Both the position numbers and the translations under genes were made by a program. The notes below the pieces were generated by a model. The model searched no databases, had not been told where the DNA came from, and saw nothing but the letters and a program-made list of their open reading frames with translations. A stretch of 64,000 nt of DNA from Paragyromitra xinjiangensis (taxonomy: Eukaryota > Ascomycota > Pezizomycetes > Pezizales > Discinaceae), in NCBI GenBank assembly GCA_038503065.1, contig JBCAMK010000020.1, positions 1,302,001-1,366,000 of the forward strand, written 5' to 3'. This document shows, piece by piece, positions 1 through 11,660 of this stretch (its first letter is position 1; every line of letters begins with the position of its first letter).

Positions 1-68
1 TTGGCGTAGGCAGCAGAACATCAGCAAGAACAAAAAATGACCTATTTGAAATTAGGATCATGTTCTTA

Positions 69-202
69 CCTCTGTGACCTATTTGGCTTCTATTTGGACC
101 TCTGTGGCCTCTGCAGAGGAAAATATCAAAATTTCCTCGGAAACCTCCACAGAGGCCAAATAGGAGCCAAATAGGCCACAGAGGTCAAATAGGCCACAGA
201 GG
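69..202. repeat. Foldback inverted repeat
   Basis: The left arm begins CCTCTGTGACCTATTTGG and the right arm is its near complement, ending CCAAATAGGCCACAGAGG-like units. Both arms are built from the words CCTCTGTGGCC and CTATTTGG(C), so the whole segment can fold on itself. It lies at the truncated edge of the minisatellite-bearing repeat that follows. No coding capacity; the short reading frame across it is only the repeat. Confidence 0.6.
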
Positions 203-204
203 AA

Positions 205-900
205 TGTCGTTTGTTTTTGCTGATGAAGCTGCAGCAGCAAATTGACCATATGGCGGGAGCAGCTGAAGCTCAAGCAATGAATTGACCATATGGCGGAAGC
301 AGTGGAAGCTCAGGCAGCAAATTGATCATATGGCGGAAGCGGAGGAAGCGGAGGAAGTGGCGGAAGTGCAGGCAGCAAATTGACCATATGGCACAGGCAG
401 TGGAAGCTCAGGCAGCAAATTGACCATATGACAGAAGTAGAGGAAGCGGTGGAGGCGCAGGCAGTGAATTGACGACCTGCCAGAAACTGGCAGCAAATTT
501 AGTTGCCTCCTGAGCTCGTTTAGGCAGAAGCAGCGAGGCAGGCAGGCAGTGTAAATCAAATTGAGTCCAGGAGGCATATCAATGGGAGTCAAATAAACAG
601 AAGCAAAATGTTACCTGAGAGGTTTTTTGCAAGTAGAGCTCGTTACTTCGAACCTAAATGTCACAATGTCAGCAGTACAGTGAGGTTGAGAATGGGTAAG
701 GGGGAATAGGGGGAAGCAGATGAGGAGGAATAGTGGGAGGTGTCTTAGCAGGCGTTGCTTAGGCGACACCTAAGTGAAGCTTGAAGATTTTGAAAATTGC
801 TAAGTGCCTAGGGTCAGGGTTTTGACTTAGTGAAATAAAAAAAAGTTCTGGCAGCTACACACATTGGAAGGGTGTCAAACATGCATATGTCGGTCTGAAA
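205..900 (+). repeat. Minisatellite-bearing repeat R1, copy 1 (5' truncated)
   Basis: Contains about seven imperfect units of GCAGCAAATTGACCATATGG spaced by GGAAGCRGTGGAAGCTCAG-like sequence, then a unique tail (CTCGTTACTTCGAACCTAAAT ... GAAGATTTTGAAAATTGC). The same tail and related units recur at 28.36-29.35 kb (opposite strand) and 45.18-46.46 kb. The tail is about 75-80 percent similar by eye between copies. No intact gene is visible inside; its nature (remnant of a larger transposon or a non-coding repeat) is unknown. Confidence 0.65.
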
Positions 901-1170
901 GGGCATTTGGGCGTTGGCTGGCAGTAAGAGTTAGTTAAAGCATGTCTAGATACAGCATGGTCACAGGCAGGCCATTAGGAGGGGTTCGAGAGGCAATTAC
1001 CATCTTCTAGAGGGTCAAAATGCCATTATACAATATTACCCTTCAGGATACCTTTTTTTTACTGATGATGGTTGGGTACGGTTGTGGTTCAGAGTGGTTG
1101 AGGATGGTGGTGGTTGAGGTTAGGTGCTGTTTGTTCAAGTTTTGGTGGGGTGTGGTTGTTATTATGTGTT

Positions 1171-1330
1171 CAACAGGGTAACCTCAAACAGTGATATACA
1201 TGTATTTTTCTTAATTACATGTATGAGCATAGTTCAGCAAGATAATCCCTAACCGTGATATACATGTAATTTTTTTAGTTACATGTATGAGTTCAGTTCA
1301 GCAGGGTAACCCCAAGTTTCTGCCCTTTTT
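1171..1330. repeat. Tandem ~70-bp repeat with inverted partner at 3170-3300
   Basis: Two direct copies of a unit containing GTGATATACATGTA...TTACATGTATGAG...GTTCAGCAGGGTAACC. Each unit is itself palindromic around ACATGTA. An inverted copy, including the neighbouring words GGGTAACCCC and TTTCTGCCC, lies at about 3180-3300. The two together bracket about 2 kb (1.17-3.30 kb), which may be a decayed inverted-repeat transposon. No transposase reading frame survives between them; 1331-3170 otherwise shows nothing I can support as a gene. Confidence 0.5.
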
Positions 1331-3302
1331 CTTATTTTATATATATAGATGTGAGGCAGCTGCAGTCGTGGGTTATCAAACATGACATTCTGACCGGAAG
1401 CTTAGAGAACTATCGTTTACCCGTTCCTTGGAGCGGGATGTAGCTGCGAATAACGTGAAGAAGTATCGCAAGAGAAGTTTTATTGAGTATCCGCGAATGG
1501 ATTGAAAAGGTGCTAATATTTCAGATGTTGCTATACTCGCTGCCGTGAAGTTCGTTTGCCCACACGGTGGACTACATTGTAGAGTTAAGGCTGGCGGTGT
1601 GGTAGCTGCAGGGTACTTTGTATTTACATCTGTACCTTATTCCCTTTCCCGCTCTCTCATCAGACGATATAACAATCAATCTGTTCGTACAAATCCTCAC
1701 TTGGACAGTTGCTCAGTCATCCTTTGTCCGGAACCAAATCCACTTACGCTTATTGTGTTTCTTGTCTTCACATCACCACGCTATTTGGATCACCCTTTTG
1801 TTTCAATACTTTATACCAGAAAGGCATCGATGTTGCTAGCATCCATCTAGCTGGTATCGTAGAACATGGTAATTGCGAAGTAGAGAAGGTTTGATTTCTT
1901 TTATGGACGACTCCGAGAATACAGACCCCTTACTCTCCGCTGTGCTCGCTAGAATCCTCTACTTCGTTCTACAGTCTGAGCTCGATTTCTAGGAGACTGT
2001 TTCACACGAGACTAAGAAGAAATCTCTGGCACTCATACTCCCCTTAACTACTCTACTAGCTCTTATTGGATTCAAATACAGTAAAGTGGTTGGCCTTGAG
2101 ACCTCATAAAAAAGCCTATGGCTATTGGCTCCGATTGGGGAAGGGGTATGCCCAAAAACCGACTACAAGACTTAACTATGTTACGATCATGAATCGTGTC
2201 GAGTTCATTTCTTGTTTCTCTTGGCGGGAGTACTATGTCATGCACTGTATCGTTGTTATTAAGGCCATGTAAGGCGGGATCATGTCATGTATATATTGCG
2301 TCGTTGAATTTATGAGTCGTGTATTGAGTCATGAGCTACGCGATCGTTATTGCGTAGCTGTTTGATTCATGGGTATGAGTCAATCATTGGGTCCTATATG
2401 GTTATCGGTTTTGTTATAAGGCCCGAAGAAAAGTATATAGTAGAGCCTTTTAGATAGTTCAGTTAGTTCTTCACGCAATGATCTATAAAATGATCTGTAC
2501 CGTCTATGACTAACATATGCCGCCTTCTAGACTACGATCCTCTCCAGAATACCCACTTCGTAAGGAACTTCAAAGCAGAGTAGGATAACCGTATCACCTA
2601 TTAGGGCCTTATTCCAGCATTGTTACTGTAGCCACACGATGTTCGGGACGTAGCCATAACCACCAGCACTAGTAGCTCCTACCTCTTCGGCATTCCTTGA
2701 TTTTTAACTTTCCACCCGACTTAGCTTGAGTTTCGCAATAAAACTCAGGAAGAAGCATGATGAGAATTTTTGGTCTCAGCGGTCGTATCCTACAATAATT
2801 TAGGCATGGTAGTTGCTGGGGTGTCAGTAAAGAGAACGAAGCAAGTGACGTCCCGCCTCGTTGGCGGGGTATCGATATTGAATGACATGTTGCTAGGCAA
2901 AGCCAAGAGGTATCAGAGCAGCTTCTATTTTATGAAAAGCTCTCCATTCTTACGTACTAATTTCAAGCGTGGCAGTAATGGAAGTTGCGGGGAGCGGGGC
3001 GTTCAGAGTTTAGGTTGAGCGATAAGATTGCAGGCAAGGCAGTGAGGTAAGAAGCGAGGTAGCGAAAGGACAACTCAGAGGCAGGGCAGTGAGAAAGAAA
3101 AGTGGTGAGGTTGCGAGGTTGCGGCTCAAAAGTCCAAAGTAGGGGAGGGATGAAAAGTACATAGGTGTGATGAGAAGTTCAGTAGCGCAATGTCTAAAAT
3201 GGGACGAGGGCAGAAACCTGGGGTTACCCTGCTGAACTACGCTCATAGTTGAGAAAAAATTACATGTTTGATTCTAAGTAATACATATATATCACGGGAC
3301 AA

Positions 3303-3388
3303 GGTTGAGAAGCCAAAATATGACGAGCTTTGAACGTAACGAGCGAAGCGAGTGAAGTGAGAAGTGAGGAATATTTTGCTTCTCAACC
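3303..3388. repeat. Small hairpin element
   Basis: The ends GGTTGAGAAGCcAAAATAT and ATATTTTGCTTCTCAACC are complementary over about 18 bp with one mismatch. The interior is a run of GAGCGAAGCGAGTGAAGTGAG words. Probably an old MITE or snapback repeat. Confidence 0.5.
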
Positions 3389-3689
3389 GAGTGGGCTCTT
3401 GACTGACTTGGCCTGCCAAAGGGAAAGAGTCACCATGAATTAATATACCTTTGCTGTCAAATCTACCCTCCTACTACTTCCCCCTCCCAACGCCCCTAGT
3501 ACTTAATAGCGTGAAACCGGGCTCATAACCTGTTGCAAAGTATGGCGATCGGGCGGCAGAGAAGACCCAATCACCTTTAGGAACAGCCCTAGTACGGCCT
3601 AGTCTCGTGCTAAGCCCTATGCACGTAGCTTGCTGCGTGCGGTAGTATCTAGTGTACTGAAAGCTCGGAGGTCCTAAAAAGGCCTAAAA

Positions 3690-3990
3690 TAGGCCAGAGG
3701 CTCTCCGGGGGGGTTTTTTTGCTTGGGGAGGGTTCTCCCCTCCGAGTGTACAAGTATCTTTATGGGATTTCCTCACAAACTTAAGTATCAAATTACCCCC
3801 CGAAAACCTCCGAAAACCCCCAAATCCCGGGCCTTTTTTTGCTTACCACAGCCCCCTGAGGGTACAAGAAATTGTATGTAACCTACTAGTAAAATCAAGT
3901 ACCAATTACCTCCCAGAAACTTCCGAAAATTTGAAGCTCCGAGGAAGCTCCGAACAGACTTTTCATACAATTCGGAAGAGTAAATACACC
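3690..3990 (-). repeat. Copy of the non-coding leader repeat seen upstream of the HTH-module genes
   Basis: A block with TACAAGT...GATTTCCTCACAAA.TCAAGTA.CAAA.TACC and CCGAAAACC words. Similar blocks occur at about 11590-11680 and 15945-16030, upstream of the two intact minus-strand HTH-module genes, with weaker traces near 23.93 and 34.5 kb. No gene accompanies it here, so this is probably an orphan fragment of the amplified unit. The stretch 3991-4317 holds nothing else recognisable. Confidence 0.4.
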
Positions 3991-4317
3991 AGCCCCTACG
4001 GTGCGTTGCAACTGCATGCAGTAGGGGATGGGAATGAGTCTAAGTACAGTCCCAAATATTTGGACTCCTAGCTCTCAGTCCATTCGTGTGAGAACCTTCT
4101 GCTTCGTTCTACAGTCTCGGCTCGTTTCCTAGGGAGGCCTTTTCACACAAGATTAGAAAGATATCTACAACAGTTGGAAAACTTTCGCACTCTCCCACTC
4201 ATCTGTGAGCCCGGAACTCAATTTCAAAAAACATGGTGAACTAGTTCCCCCGTTTTTACGGTACGCTTAAAGCTGAGCAGGGAGGGGAAGAGACTGCTGT
4301 GATACTACAAGATAAAG

Positions 4318-4496
4318 TACCGTAAAAACTCGAAAAATTGGGTAGTGTCTTACAGGGTTATTAATCTCGCCACTAACCCGTAAAGGAATATGTTGGAGAT
4401 CAAGTGGCGTGTCTAAGCCAACTTCAAGTCATTTCTAAACCAACTTAAGTTAGATTCAGGAAAGTGCACTACCCAATTTGTCGAGTTTTTACGGTA
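4318..4496. mobile_element. MITE with TACCGTAAAAACTCGA termini (179 bp)
   Basis: The left end TACCGTAAAAACTCGAAAAA and the right end (complement TACCGTAAAAACTCGACAAA) form about 30 bp of terminal inverted repeat continuing into TTGGGTAGTG on both sides. The element starts and ends in TA, compatible with a TA target duplication of the Tc1/mariner superfamily. A solo right end (GTTTTTACGGTA) lies just upstream at about 4252-4263. Confidence 0.65.
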
Positions 4497-4714
4497 GTCA
4501 CATTACATGGAGTACTTGTGACTGCCGTGCGATGTTCTCATGGAAAAATATCGCGATGACGCCCGCCGACCATGTTATGAAATGCAACATTGAATCTAGC
4601 TGTTGCGACCCTGGATAAAAACAACACCTGTCCATTTAAGGCAATTACGTACTATGTAGCACAACTGCATAAGGGAATGTATGAGAAGAGAAAGCAGGCT
4701 AGGTAAGAAATGGA

Positions 4715-4800
4715 ATGGAGAGGGGGGGGCATTTTACACCCCTAAGGTATTTTGGAACCGCACCTCTAGATCGGGAGGCCGTCTGCACCTTTGCCAAAAC
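4715..4800 (-). repeat. Solo terminal repeat of element C
   Basis: About 85 bp matching the right ends of the elements at 33922-34321 and 44050-44345 (GAGGGGGG..TTTACACCC...GTATTTTGGAAC.GCACCTCTAGATCGGGA). Only one end is present, so this is a truncated copy. The reading frames of 80-108 codons that cross it are not supported as genes. Confidence 0.5.
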
Positions 4801-5129
4801 AAATTCCTACCAACATCAACATCCAGTCTCCGTCTTGCATCTTCTTATCTGCAACCAGTTACTACCTACACAACAATCTTCTCCCCACCGGTTACCAAAA
4901 CGCTTTGTCTTTCGAGGACCGAAAAACGACCGTGCCTATCGGAAGTCTCCTCCACTTTGACCATTGTGAAACAGCAGTCCTCTCACCATCCAGCATGTGT
5001 GATATGAGTAAGATGACCTTTATAAACTGGTAGAGCGAAGATCGAGGGCCGAAGCGTGTGTGTGTATACGAGAGTGGTCCTTTATTACCTATCTAGTAGG
5101 TTCCCCAAGGCAAATATTTGAAAAAAGAT

Positions 5130-5266
5130 GAGTGCATCGAGTGTTGATCTCGAATCTCCACGATTTGCTGCTGAAAACTGAAACTGCCTCCAACCGGGGA
5201 TGAACCCGTAGTGGTCTCGAGAAAGACTGCAGAAACCGAGATGCTTTACCATTAAGCTATGCACCC
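5130..5266 (-). tRNA. tRNA-like Pol III unit, type 2 (137 nt)
   Basis: Read on the minus strand: acceptor GGGTGCA pairs with the 3' TGCACTC (one G-U), the D arm is GCTT-AATGGTA-AAGC, and a T arm TCGAG-ATCAACA-CTCGA sits directly before the 3' acceptor strand. A T6 run typical of a Pol III terminator follows. The D and T arms are separated by nearly 90 nt instead of about 23, so it is not a normal tRNA unless it has a long intron; no clean anticodon stem is visible. Its total length equals that of the six type 1 units, which share the GGGTGC acceptor. Confidence 0.5.
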
Positions 5267-6089
5267 ATAAGCATATAAGTGACAAGGATATAACGCCGAT
5301 CATTTGTCCAAAAATGGCCATTTTTAGAGCAGGGGGTTGACCCTAGTCTCGTGTCTGGCCATTTAGGGCAATACTTAGGCGTTAGTTAAAAACTGGGGGA
5401 TGCTGCAACAAGCCATTACCAATCATCATCGTAATGCAACCCTGGGTCAACAAAACTGACTATACTTTTGTTACTGTTATTATCTCGCTACCTCTTTCGT
5501 CGATTCGGTTGCTTTAGAGTTGTTTCACAGAGCCTCGGCGGCTTTTGTAACATTTTCCAGTATTTAATGAATGCCCAAGTATACCACGGAATTTCTGTCA
5601 AATGCTAGAGTCAGAGGGGTTTAGCAGATGCAACCGCATGCTCTATACGGGCTCTCAAGCGCAGATGGTTTTTTTGTAATGCCCCTCTGTGTATGAGCAG
5701 GCGTTGACCCTAGCAGGAGCTATCCGTCAGGAACAGTCCTTAGGGCTTAACCCTATAATTTATTTACATCCTCCCACAAAGAATAAGTTCTTTTAGCTTG
5801 TCAGTGTATTCACAAAATCAGTCACCCCACTACGGCCAGTACTCTACTTTTCATGCTACATAAGCTCTAAGGACTTCACTACTGGTCTACTTGGGCCTTT
5901 TTAAGTGTTCGGTTCAATGAGAGACACGCTCATGCCAACTCATGATTTCAGTGGGAATAGTACTTCATGTTTCGAAGTTATTTCGCAGGTGTATCAAAGT
6001 AAATCTTGCTACTAGCTGAGCGAAAAAATGATGCAAGTGTGAATGTGTAGTAGCCCTTCTTGTTCTATATAATAGATTCAACAAGCAAA

Positions 6090-6334
6090 ACAGAGGGGTT
6101 GAACCCGCGTTTCCCCGATTTCCGCTGAAAACTGAAACTGCCTCCAACCGGGGGCGAATCCTAGTCTCGCGATCGACGTTTTTTCGCTCTAAATGGAGTG
6201 CTGGGGTCGAGCTTGGAGTGGCGATCCGTCAACACCCAATTTGGGAAGCATTGTCATGAGACAAGTCGACAGCGACCGTAGTGGTCTCAAGAAAGACACT
6301 AGAAAGCAGTGCTTCGCCGCTAAGCTATGCACCC
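6090..6334 (-). pseudogene. Damaged type 2 tRNA-like unit with ~110-bp insertion
   Basis: The 5' part (GGGTGCATAGCTTAGCGGC) and the interior (GGAGGCAGTTTCAGTTTTCAG, CTTGAGACCACTACGG on the minus strand) match the unit at 5130-5266. The matching sequence is broken at about 6168-6280 by unrelated sequence, and the 3' acceptor strand is not restored. I read it as a tRNA-like pseudogene interrupted by an insertion or rearrangement. Confidence 0.45.
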
Positions 6335-8049
6335 ATATATTCCTTTGCGCGTTCTGCACTATTTAGGTTAGTTTTCTTGCAAACTAGCCCGATTGGGGGG
6401 ATTGGGGCACGCAACTTGATCAGGGCAATGCAAACCCAGTTTTATTGTTGGTGCATGACTGAGATATCTGTGTGTATTTCTGAGCATCAAAGGAAGATCT
6501 GCTACAATAGACGCAAGCCACCAGTCATGACTTGCCATAAAAGGACTATCTTAATACTGTATTTGCGTCAAGCCCATCGCAGATTCCATCGTCTGCAGTT
6601 GTAAGGACCCAAGATCCGTTCGTTTTGATGGAGGGTCATTCGTGGGATAATTTCAACTCCACGCTAATGCGTTTTACACCACCCTCTGGGAGACCCCGCC
6701 ATCAGCTAATACACCACCAGGTTGAGACTTCCCTCTAGAATTTACTTCCACTATTACAACCTTGCCGGCAAAGTACCTAACACCACGAGGGAAAGCTGGA
6801 AGAATGATTTACCAACCATGTCGGTTACCAGCATTGCTTGCCTCCACAATCGAACCTAGCGGCCTCAAAAATCTATAACGCTGCGAACTAAGCATGGTCA
6901 CAGATTGTTGCTTGCGGCATCCCACGAGTACAGCAAGCTCATCTGATCACTCGTTCTCTACCCTCACTGAAACCTGCAGTTGATTTAGCGCTGTTACGCG
7001 GTGTGGGAATGGCGGAAGGCTAAATTTGAATCAGGTGCAGCTGAGAATTCTGTTAGACTTTAGGAGTTAGGATATACGAATTAAGGTATCATATATCCCA
7101 ATTAGGTTAGTTTCCCTGCACCTTGTTACTCGAGCATAGGTTTCAATTTAGATGGCGGGAGAACCTGATGACAAAACTTGAGTCACTGGTGGCTACAAAC
7201 GTGGATTTACTGTTCGCATCTTACTGCTGATACAGTCTTTGTAACCACGATTAGGTGCACAACCCCCACTCTCGAAGCTTGTAACGATAACGGGAAGCCT
7301 GATACTTGTGTGGCTTTCCAGACCTCAAGTACCATCTTAATATATAGAGCAGAAATAAATCCGATGCCACCTTCCGAATTGCTTGTCTCGCAGCTATGGC
7401 GTACGCAACGCCTATAGCGCACAGATCCCAGAACCGTAGCTATGAGACTGTCCGTACTGTCACCTACCACTCACCAGTAAACTGTCCATCAGGTGCACAT
7501 GTCCAACTGTTGTCATATTATCCCCCCAGAGCCTTTGTATTAGGAAGGCTCTCACCATCCATCTTATCGGGGAGGAAAACACCGAGCGTCTCCGCCAGAA
7601 CGCCAGCACCCGGGAGACACTCGTCGTTCACATCGTCCATCTTCCTGGGGGGAAGGAAAGGTAGATCATTGTCGCCCAGGACTCTCGGCTGCGAACACTC
7701 TTGCTCTCCAGGCTATTGGAGAGATAAGAAGCCGAAGCGTCGTAGCCCTGCGGGCTCAGCAGCCTCAGATACAGCACCTATGCTCCCTCGGCCTGCGCTG
7801 TGTACCGTCGGATAGCCTCTCTATTCTTAGTGATTCAAGGACACACCTGCCAGTAGGTTCCTTAGAATTGTCGGAATCAATCGCAGCCTGGCGTGCAGTG
7901 CGGTGCGGGTCGATGAATGAAGATACCAGATCACCATCTGTACATTTGACCTGCAACAGGGTTGACTCTCGCCTTCATGGCTGCATCCTTCATTTTCAAC
8001 GCCAAAAAGGTCGTTCTGTGATATTACCGAAATCTTTTAACAAAAAAAT
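6335..8049. other. No supported gene
   Basis: Several overlapping open frames exist at 7.18-8.0 kb on both strands, and on the minus strand at about 7.54-7.70 kb there is a short GC-rich frame with repeated FLP..KMD motifs. None has a credible start, splice structure or recognisable domain. Confidence 0.3.
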
Positions 8050-8186
8050 GGGTGCGCTGAGAGTCGAACTCAGTTTTTCATCGGAAACGTCACAGCCAGC
8101 TATTATGACAGCGGCGGGGATCGAACTCGCCGGTGTCACAATACAGTTTTAGAGTCGAGAGGCATTAACCACTATGCTACGCACCC
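8050..8186 (-). tRNA. tRNA-like Pol III unit, type 1, copy 1
   Basis: On the minus strand: acceptor GGGTGCG/CGCACCC, D arm GCAT-AGTGGTTA-ATGC, T arm CTGAG-TTCGACT-CTCAG, then A and T7 as a Pol III terminator. Between the arms is a TATTGTGACA...TGTCATAATA hairpin whose inner stem CGGCG/CGCCG encloses a second B-box-like sequence (AGTTCGATCC). One of six near-identical 137-nt copies. The sequence where the anticodon would lie is GACTCTAAAAC, but no 5-bp anticodon stem forms. It could be a tRNA with a long structured intron, a tRNA-derived ncRNA, or a mobile tRNA-like repeat. Confidence 0.6.
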
Positions 8187-9607
8187 TTATAATTACAACC
8201 TTTTGAAATCACTCATATGGCAAGGGGGTTTCTTATAGCAATATTGTTGATATTACCGAGATAGACACAACTCCCAAGACTGTTGCTACTCTGTTTTATG
8301 GTCAGACTAGTGTCTACGGTGTCTACGCGCCTCAGTAAGTACGGAAAAAAAGATGGAAGTGCTTCCGCCATCGCCGGTGTTTTGCTCAGTGCTTACCGCT
8401 TTCTGCCAGCAGACCATGCCCAAACCTGCGTTGCAGTAAACTGGGTAGTCCATGTACCTATCGAAGAACTTTGGTAGCCCTAGCCTGTGGAATCCTCAGG
8501 CTTATAACCTTATCGCATGGCGCTCAAATCGCCTTTATACACTTCGTGAGGCGTCTCGTTTGCTTGAGCCTAGAGAGTCGGGTGTGTGGTTAAGCCGTTT
8601 TAGAGATGATACTATTAGAAGAGTGTGCTCAGCGAGAGCCAATTTTCTGCCTTTTTCTATCGCTTTATCTGACGCCCTGCTTGGCCCTTTAAGTTTATCG
8701 ATATATTTCTCGTACTTCCGCCTGGCGGGGTTCTCTTTTCAAACGAAGGTATCCTACGGGAAGTGAGTTTCGGTAGGGGTTGTAGAGACGTGTTTCTGCA
8801 AAAAGTGGATCAAGCTGAACCAGTACTTCCCTTGCGAGGAACGAGGGATGCCTGGCCTCCTAGTGGTTTTATTGGAAAAGCGATTAAGTTTGTAACATGT
8901 GCTGTAGATGTATCGTTGTGTAAGTAGGTGATGGTCAAGAGCGATGTCTACTGACTGGGTCCGCGACCTAAAATCAGAATCTTGACTCGTAGGATCTGGG
9001 TTAGGGGTAAAAAGGTATGTGATAACATGTTCGCCGGTGAAGAACAGTTTCCTTCGCAAGCCAACCCCGTGAGGCCCAAGCCCCGTCCACGTCACATAGA
9101 AATCTGTTTACGGTAGTGTTCAAACTTCAATACCAACTTGAAGACTACTGTGCTCTTTTCGTCACGACAGATTGAGCAAGTTACACAAAGTATCGTCTGC
9201 GTAGTCCAAAATATTTTTGTAATATGTCTCAACACAAGCCAAAAAGTTAAGGCCCTCGTATTGATCTTGGTTCGTCTATGTTCTCAGCAGCGAGCTTCAC
9301 TCACGTGAAATGGTATATACGAGGGCTCATCACGTAGGGCTCTAGAGTTTTTGGAAATATGTCATACTAGAATGTTATGAAAACATCTGGGTAGACAGGA
9401 AATTTGATACAAGGAATGAGATACAAAAAAAATATACGGCCATACTTCATCCACGCATTACCACTACCCCACCTACACTACAAAAAATCCAACCACAACT
9501 TTTCACCATTTCCCCGTTGGCCTTATCATTCTAGCTTCCAATTACCCCTTCCCTACGCCAGGCCATCCGCTCCTCGGCTACAAGAGATACGCTCATACCA
9601 CATGACA
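8187..9607. other. Intergenic; duplicated flanks, no gene
   Basis: The first ~75 bp (TTTCTTATAGCAATATTG) repeat the 5' flank of the 27.6-kb tRNA-like unit. From about 9120 to 9600 the sequence repeats as the 3' flank of the next HTH-module copies (about 11870-12180 and 13530-13910), showing that the duplicated unit is larger than the gene. Confidence 0.45.
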
Positions 9608-10783
9608 CTAGTAGTTGATGATTAACGTACTTGCCAAGCTTACGTTGTCAGAAAACTCGGGAAAGGTAAAGGACGGAGCGTCCTGCACTTCGGCATCAAG
9701 TGCCCAAGTTCCAAACGCGGCCCTTCCTGGACTAAGCACCACAGGGGAGCTTGGGCGACTATCGATGATGAAGGTGCTTTCAAGGCCTTCGCGAGCATGG
9801 AAGGAGCTTGGGCGGCTCTCGATGATTCGGGTGCTTGCCAGGCTCCCCGCCTCGTTGGTCATTTGGTCGAAAACTTCCGTCGGGTCGAGATCTTCGTTCC
9901 CGTTATTGGTGGAGGTATTCGGTGGTGCGGCATTTTGTTCCACTCGTGACTGTCGAGCCTGGGATGTCACGATGGACCCAGGCTTACTGATAGCCAACTG
10001 TGTATTACCAAGATCTTCATCTTCATCACCACCCAGAACACTTGCAGTTAGAACATTTTGTTCGTCCATGCCAATCCCTATCAGTCTGTCCCCAACTCGC
10101 CCTTGCTTATATAGCATAGCAGAGCGCGACACACTGCCAATTGCTCTTGTGGAGGGTACGCTCTCGGATCTGTTATTGCTGGCAATATTAAAGCCCGGAA
10201 CGACGACCTCGTCACGATTACGGCTTGCCTCTCCGTTCACCGGGCCAGGAAGCTGGCTCCAAGAAACTAAAGGAGTAGTGGCAACCTTCACAAACTTTGC
10301 GATGCGAACTTTGTTGCAAGGCTCAACTACAGTAACAACTTGACCAGCGGGAGAAATTGTCCCAAAGAAAGAACTGCTGTTGACGCCAGGTTCAGAAATG
10401 GCTAAATGCTTGGCTCCGGCAACGAGCATCTGCTGATCGAAATAATTTGCGTATTTCAATTTCCAATTCTTTATCCACGAGTCTGAGAACTTCGGAAGGT
10501 CGGCGTCTTTGTACTTGTTAGTCCAGCAACGTATTTTTAATGGATGAATCTATTTACCTGCGTAACAATCTTCGAATATCTCCTTGGCACGAGACTTGAT
10601 AGCGGAATCTGGAACTGACCCCTCCTGCTTATGGTACCATTCAAACAAGCGCTTAGCGAGCAGTGGCCACTTTTCCTTACTCTCCTTCTTTGTAGCTTTC
10701 TTTGGAACACCTTTTGGCTTTGCTTGATGTCTTGCGATCCTCTTTTTTAGAGTTCGGGAGGCATTCTTCGAACGCGGTGCCAT
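9608..10783 (-). CDS. HTH-module family protein 1 (CENP-B/Tc5-like HTH, C-terminal SLAST modules), two exons
   Basis: Exons 10783-10558 and 10506-9608 (374 aa). The 51-nt intron has donor GTAAAT, branch GACTAAC and acceptor AAAG; phase 1. Residues 1-38 are strongly basic (nuclear targeting is likely). Residues about 39-96 resemble the CENP-B/Tc5 DNA-binding domain: WPLLAKRLFEWYHKQ, VPDSAIKSRAKEIF, then after the splice LPKFSDSWIKNWKLKY. No DDE transposase or other enzymatic domain follows; the middle is Ser/Asn/Thr-rich. The C-terminus has SLASTRIIESRPSS, LESTFIIDSRPSS and a final QDAPSFTFPEF...SLASTLIINY. A DNA-binding role is inferred from the HTH resemblance; the C-terminal module is unrecognised. 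Reading the intron would stop after Gly-Lys. It lies in a same-strand array of decayed copies. Confidence 0.72.
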
Positions 10784-10999
10784 CTTTAGATTATGGTAGT
10801 CTTAGAAATAGGGAAGATGATAAAAGGTGATGAGGAAAAGTGTTGACTTGATAGAGACTTTGTATCAAGAACAGTCGGTTGCAGACCCAACCGAGTAGGC
10901 TTGCCGTGGAAGTCGTTCGGTGAACAGAAAAGTAGCGAATCAATCTAGACACTAGAGCGAGAAGAACAAGCGGAAAGAGTCCCAGGTAATGACTTGATG

Positions 11000-11660
11000 G
11001 ATATTGTGCAACTACTACAGAGGCCTCTGTCGATCGTGCGTGTAAAGAAGGAATGTACACTGGATGACGGAGCGAAAACCGCCGGAAGTAGTAAAAAGAG
11101 TCGAGAGGGTGGCAGAGGGTGAAGCCAATGAGCAGAGGAGAAGATGGGGGAGTCGATGTACAGCTGAAAGAACGCAGACAGAGAAGACAATACTGACAGT
11201 GAAATCGATCCGAACAGCTAAGAGGATTCGAATGGCGAAGGGTAAAGAGAGGGAAAGCGATGCTGATAGTGGAAACAATCTTGACAGCAAAGAGAATACG
11301 AACAGCGGCGAAAGAAGATGGCGAAGCGGATACTGCCAGCAAAGACGATGAAAACAACCAAGAGGATTCGCACAGCGAATGAATGGGGATAGCGAAACAG
11401 ATACGCACAGCGAAAACAGTGAGGACAAGTTAAATGTTTATAATGAAGTTGAGGATAGATGAGGAAAAGGTCGAGAAGGTGAGGATGGAGGAAGAGTTTG
11501 GAATGATAGTTTGGTAGAGCCTCTTTCGTAGCCCCACACATTCCCCTTGCTGCGTACAGTACGGCCTAGAGGTTCTTGGGGTGTATTTTGAACGAGAGGG
11601 CCTCTCTCCATCAAGTTACAAGTCTTTCCGTAGGATTTCCTCACAGATCAAGTACCAAAC
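11000..11660 (-). repeat. Upstream low-complexity leader of HTH-module gene 1
   Basis: Imperfect ~22-30-bp repeats around AAGAGGATTCGNA.AGCGAA / GACAGCAAAGAGAATACGAACAGCG on the plus strand run from about 11190 to 11430. Beyond them is the leader block with TACAAGTCTTTCCGTAGG. A counterpart lies upstream of HTH-module gene 2 (15.5-16.05 kb). Overlapping reading frames on both strands (up to 205 codons) follow the repeat composition and are not credible genes. It may be promoter or 5' UTR sequence that was amplified with the gene. Confidence 0.45.

Noticed and set aside
9615..10343. 242-codon plus-strand frame opposite HTH-module gene 1
   Set aside because: Antisense shadow of a repetitive Ser/Thr/Asp-rich coding exon; no domain and no conservation in the opposite strand of the other copies.
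10791..11541. Overlapping minus-strand frames of 81-205 codons
   Set aside because: They follow low-complexity leader repeats and overlap in several frames on both strands.
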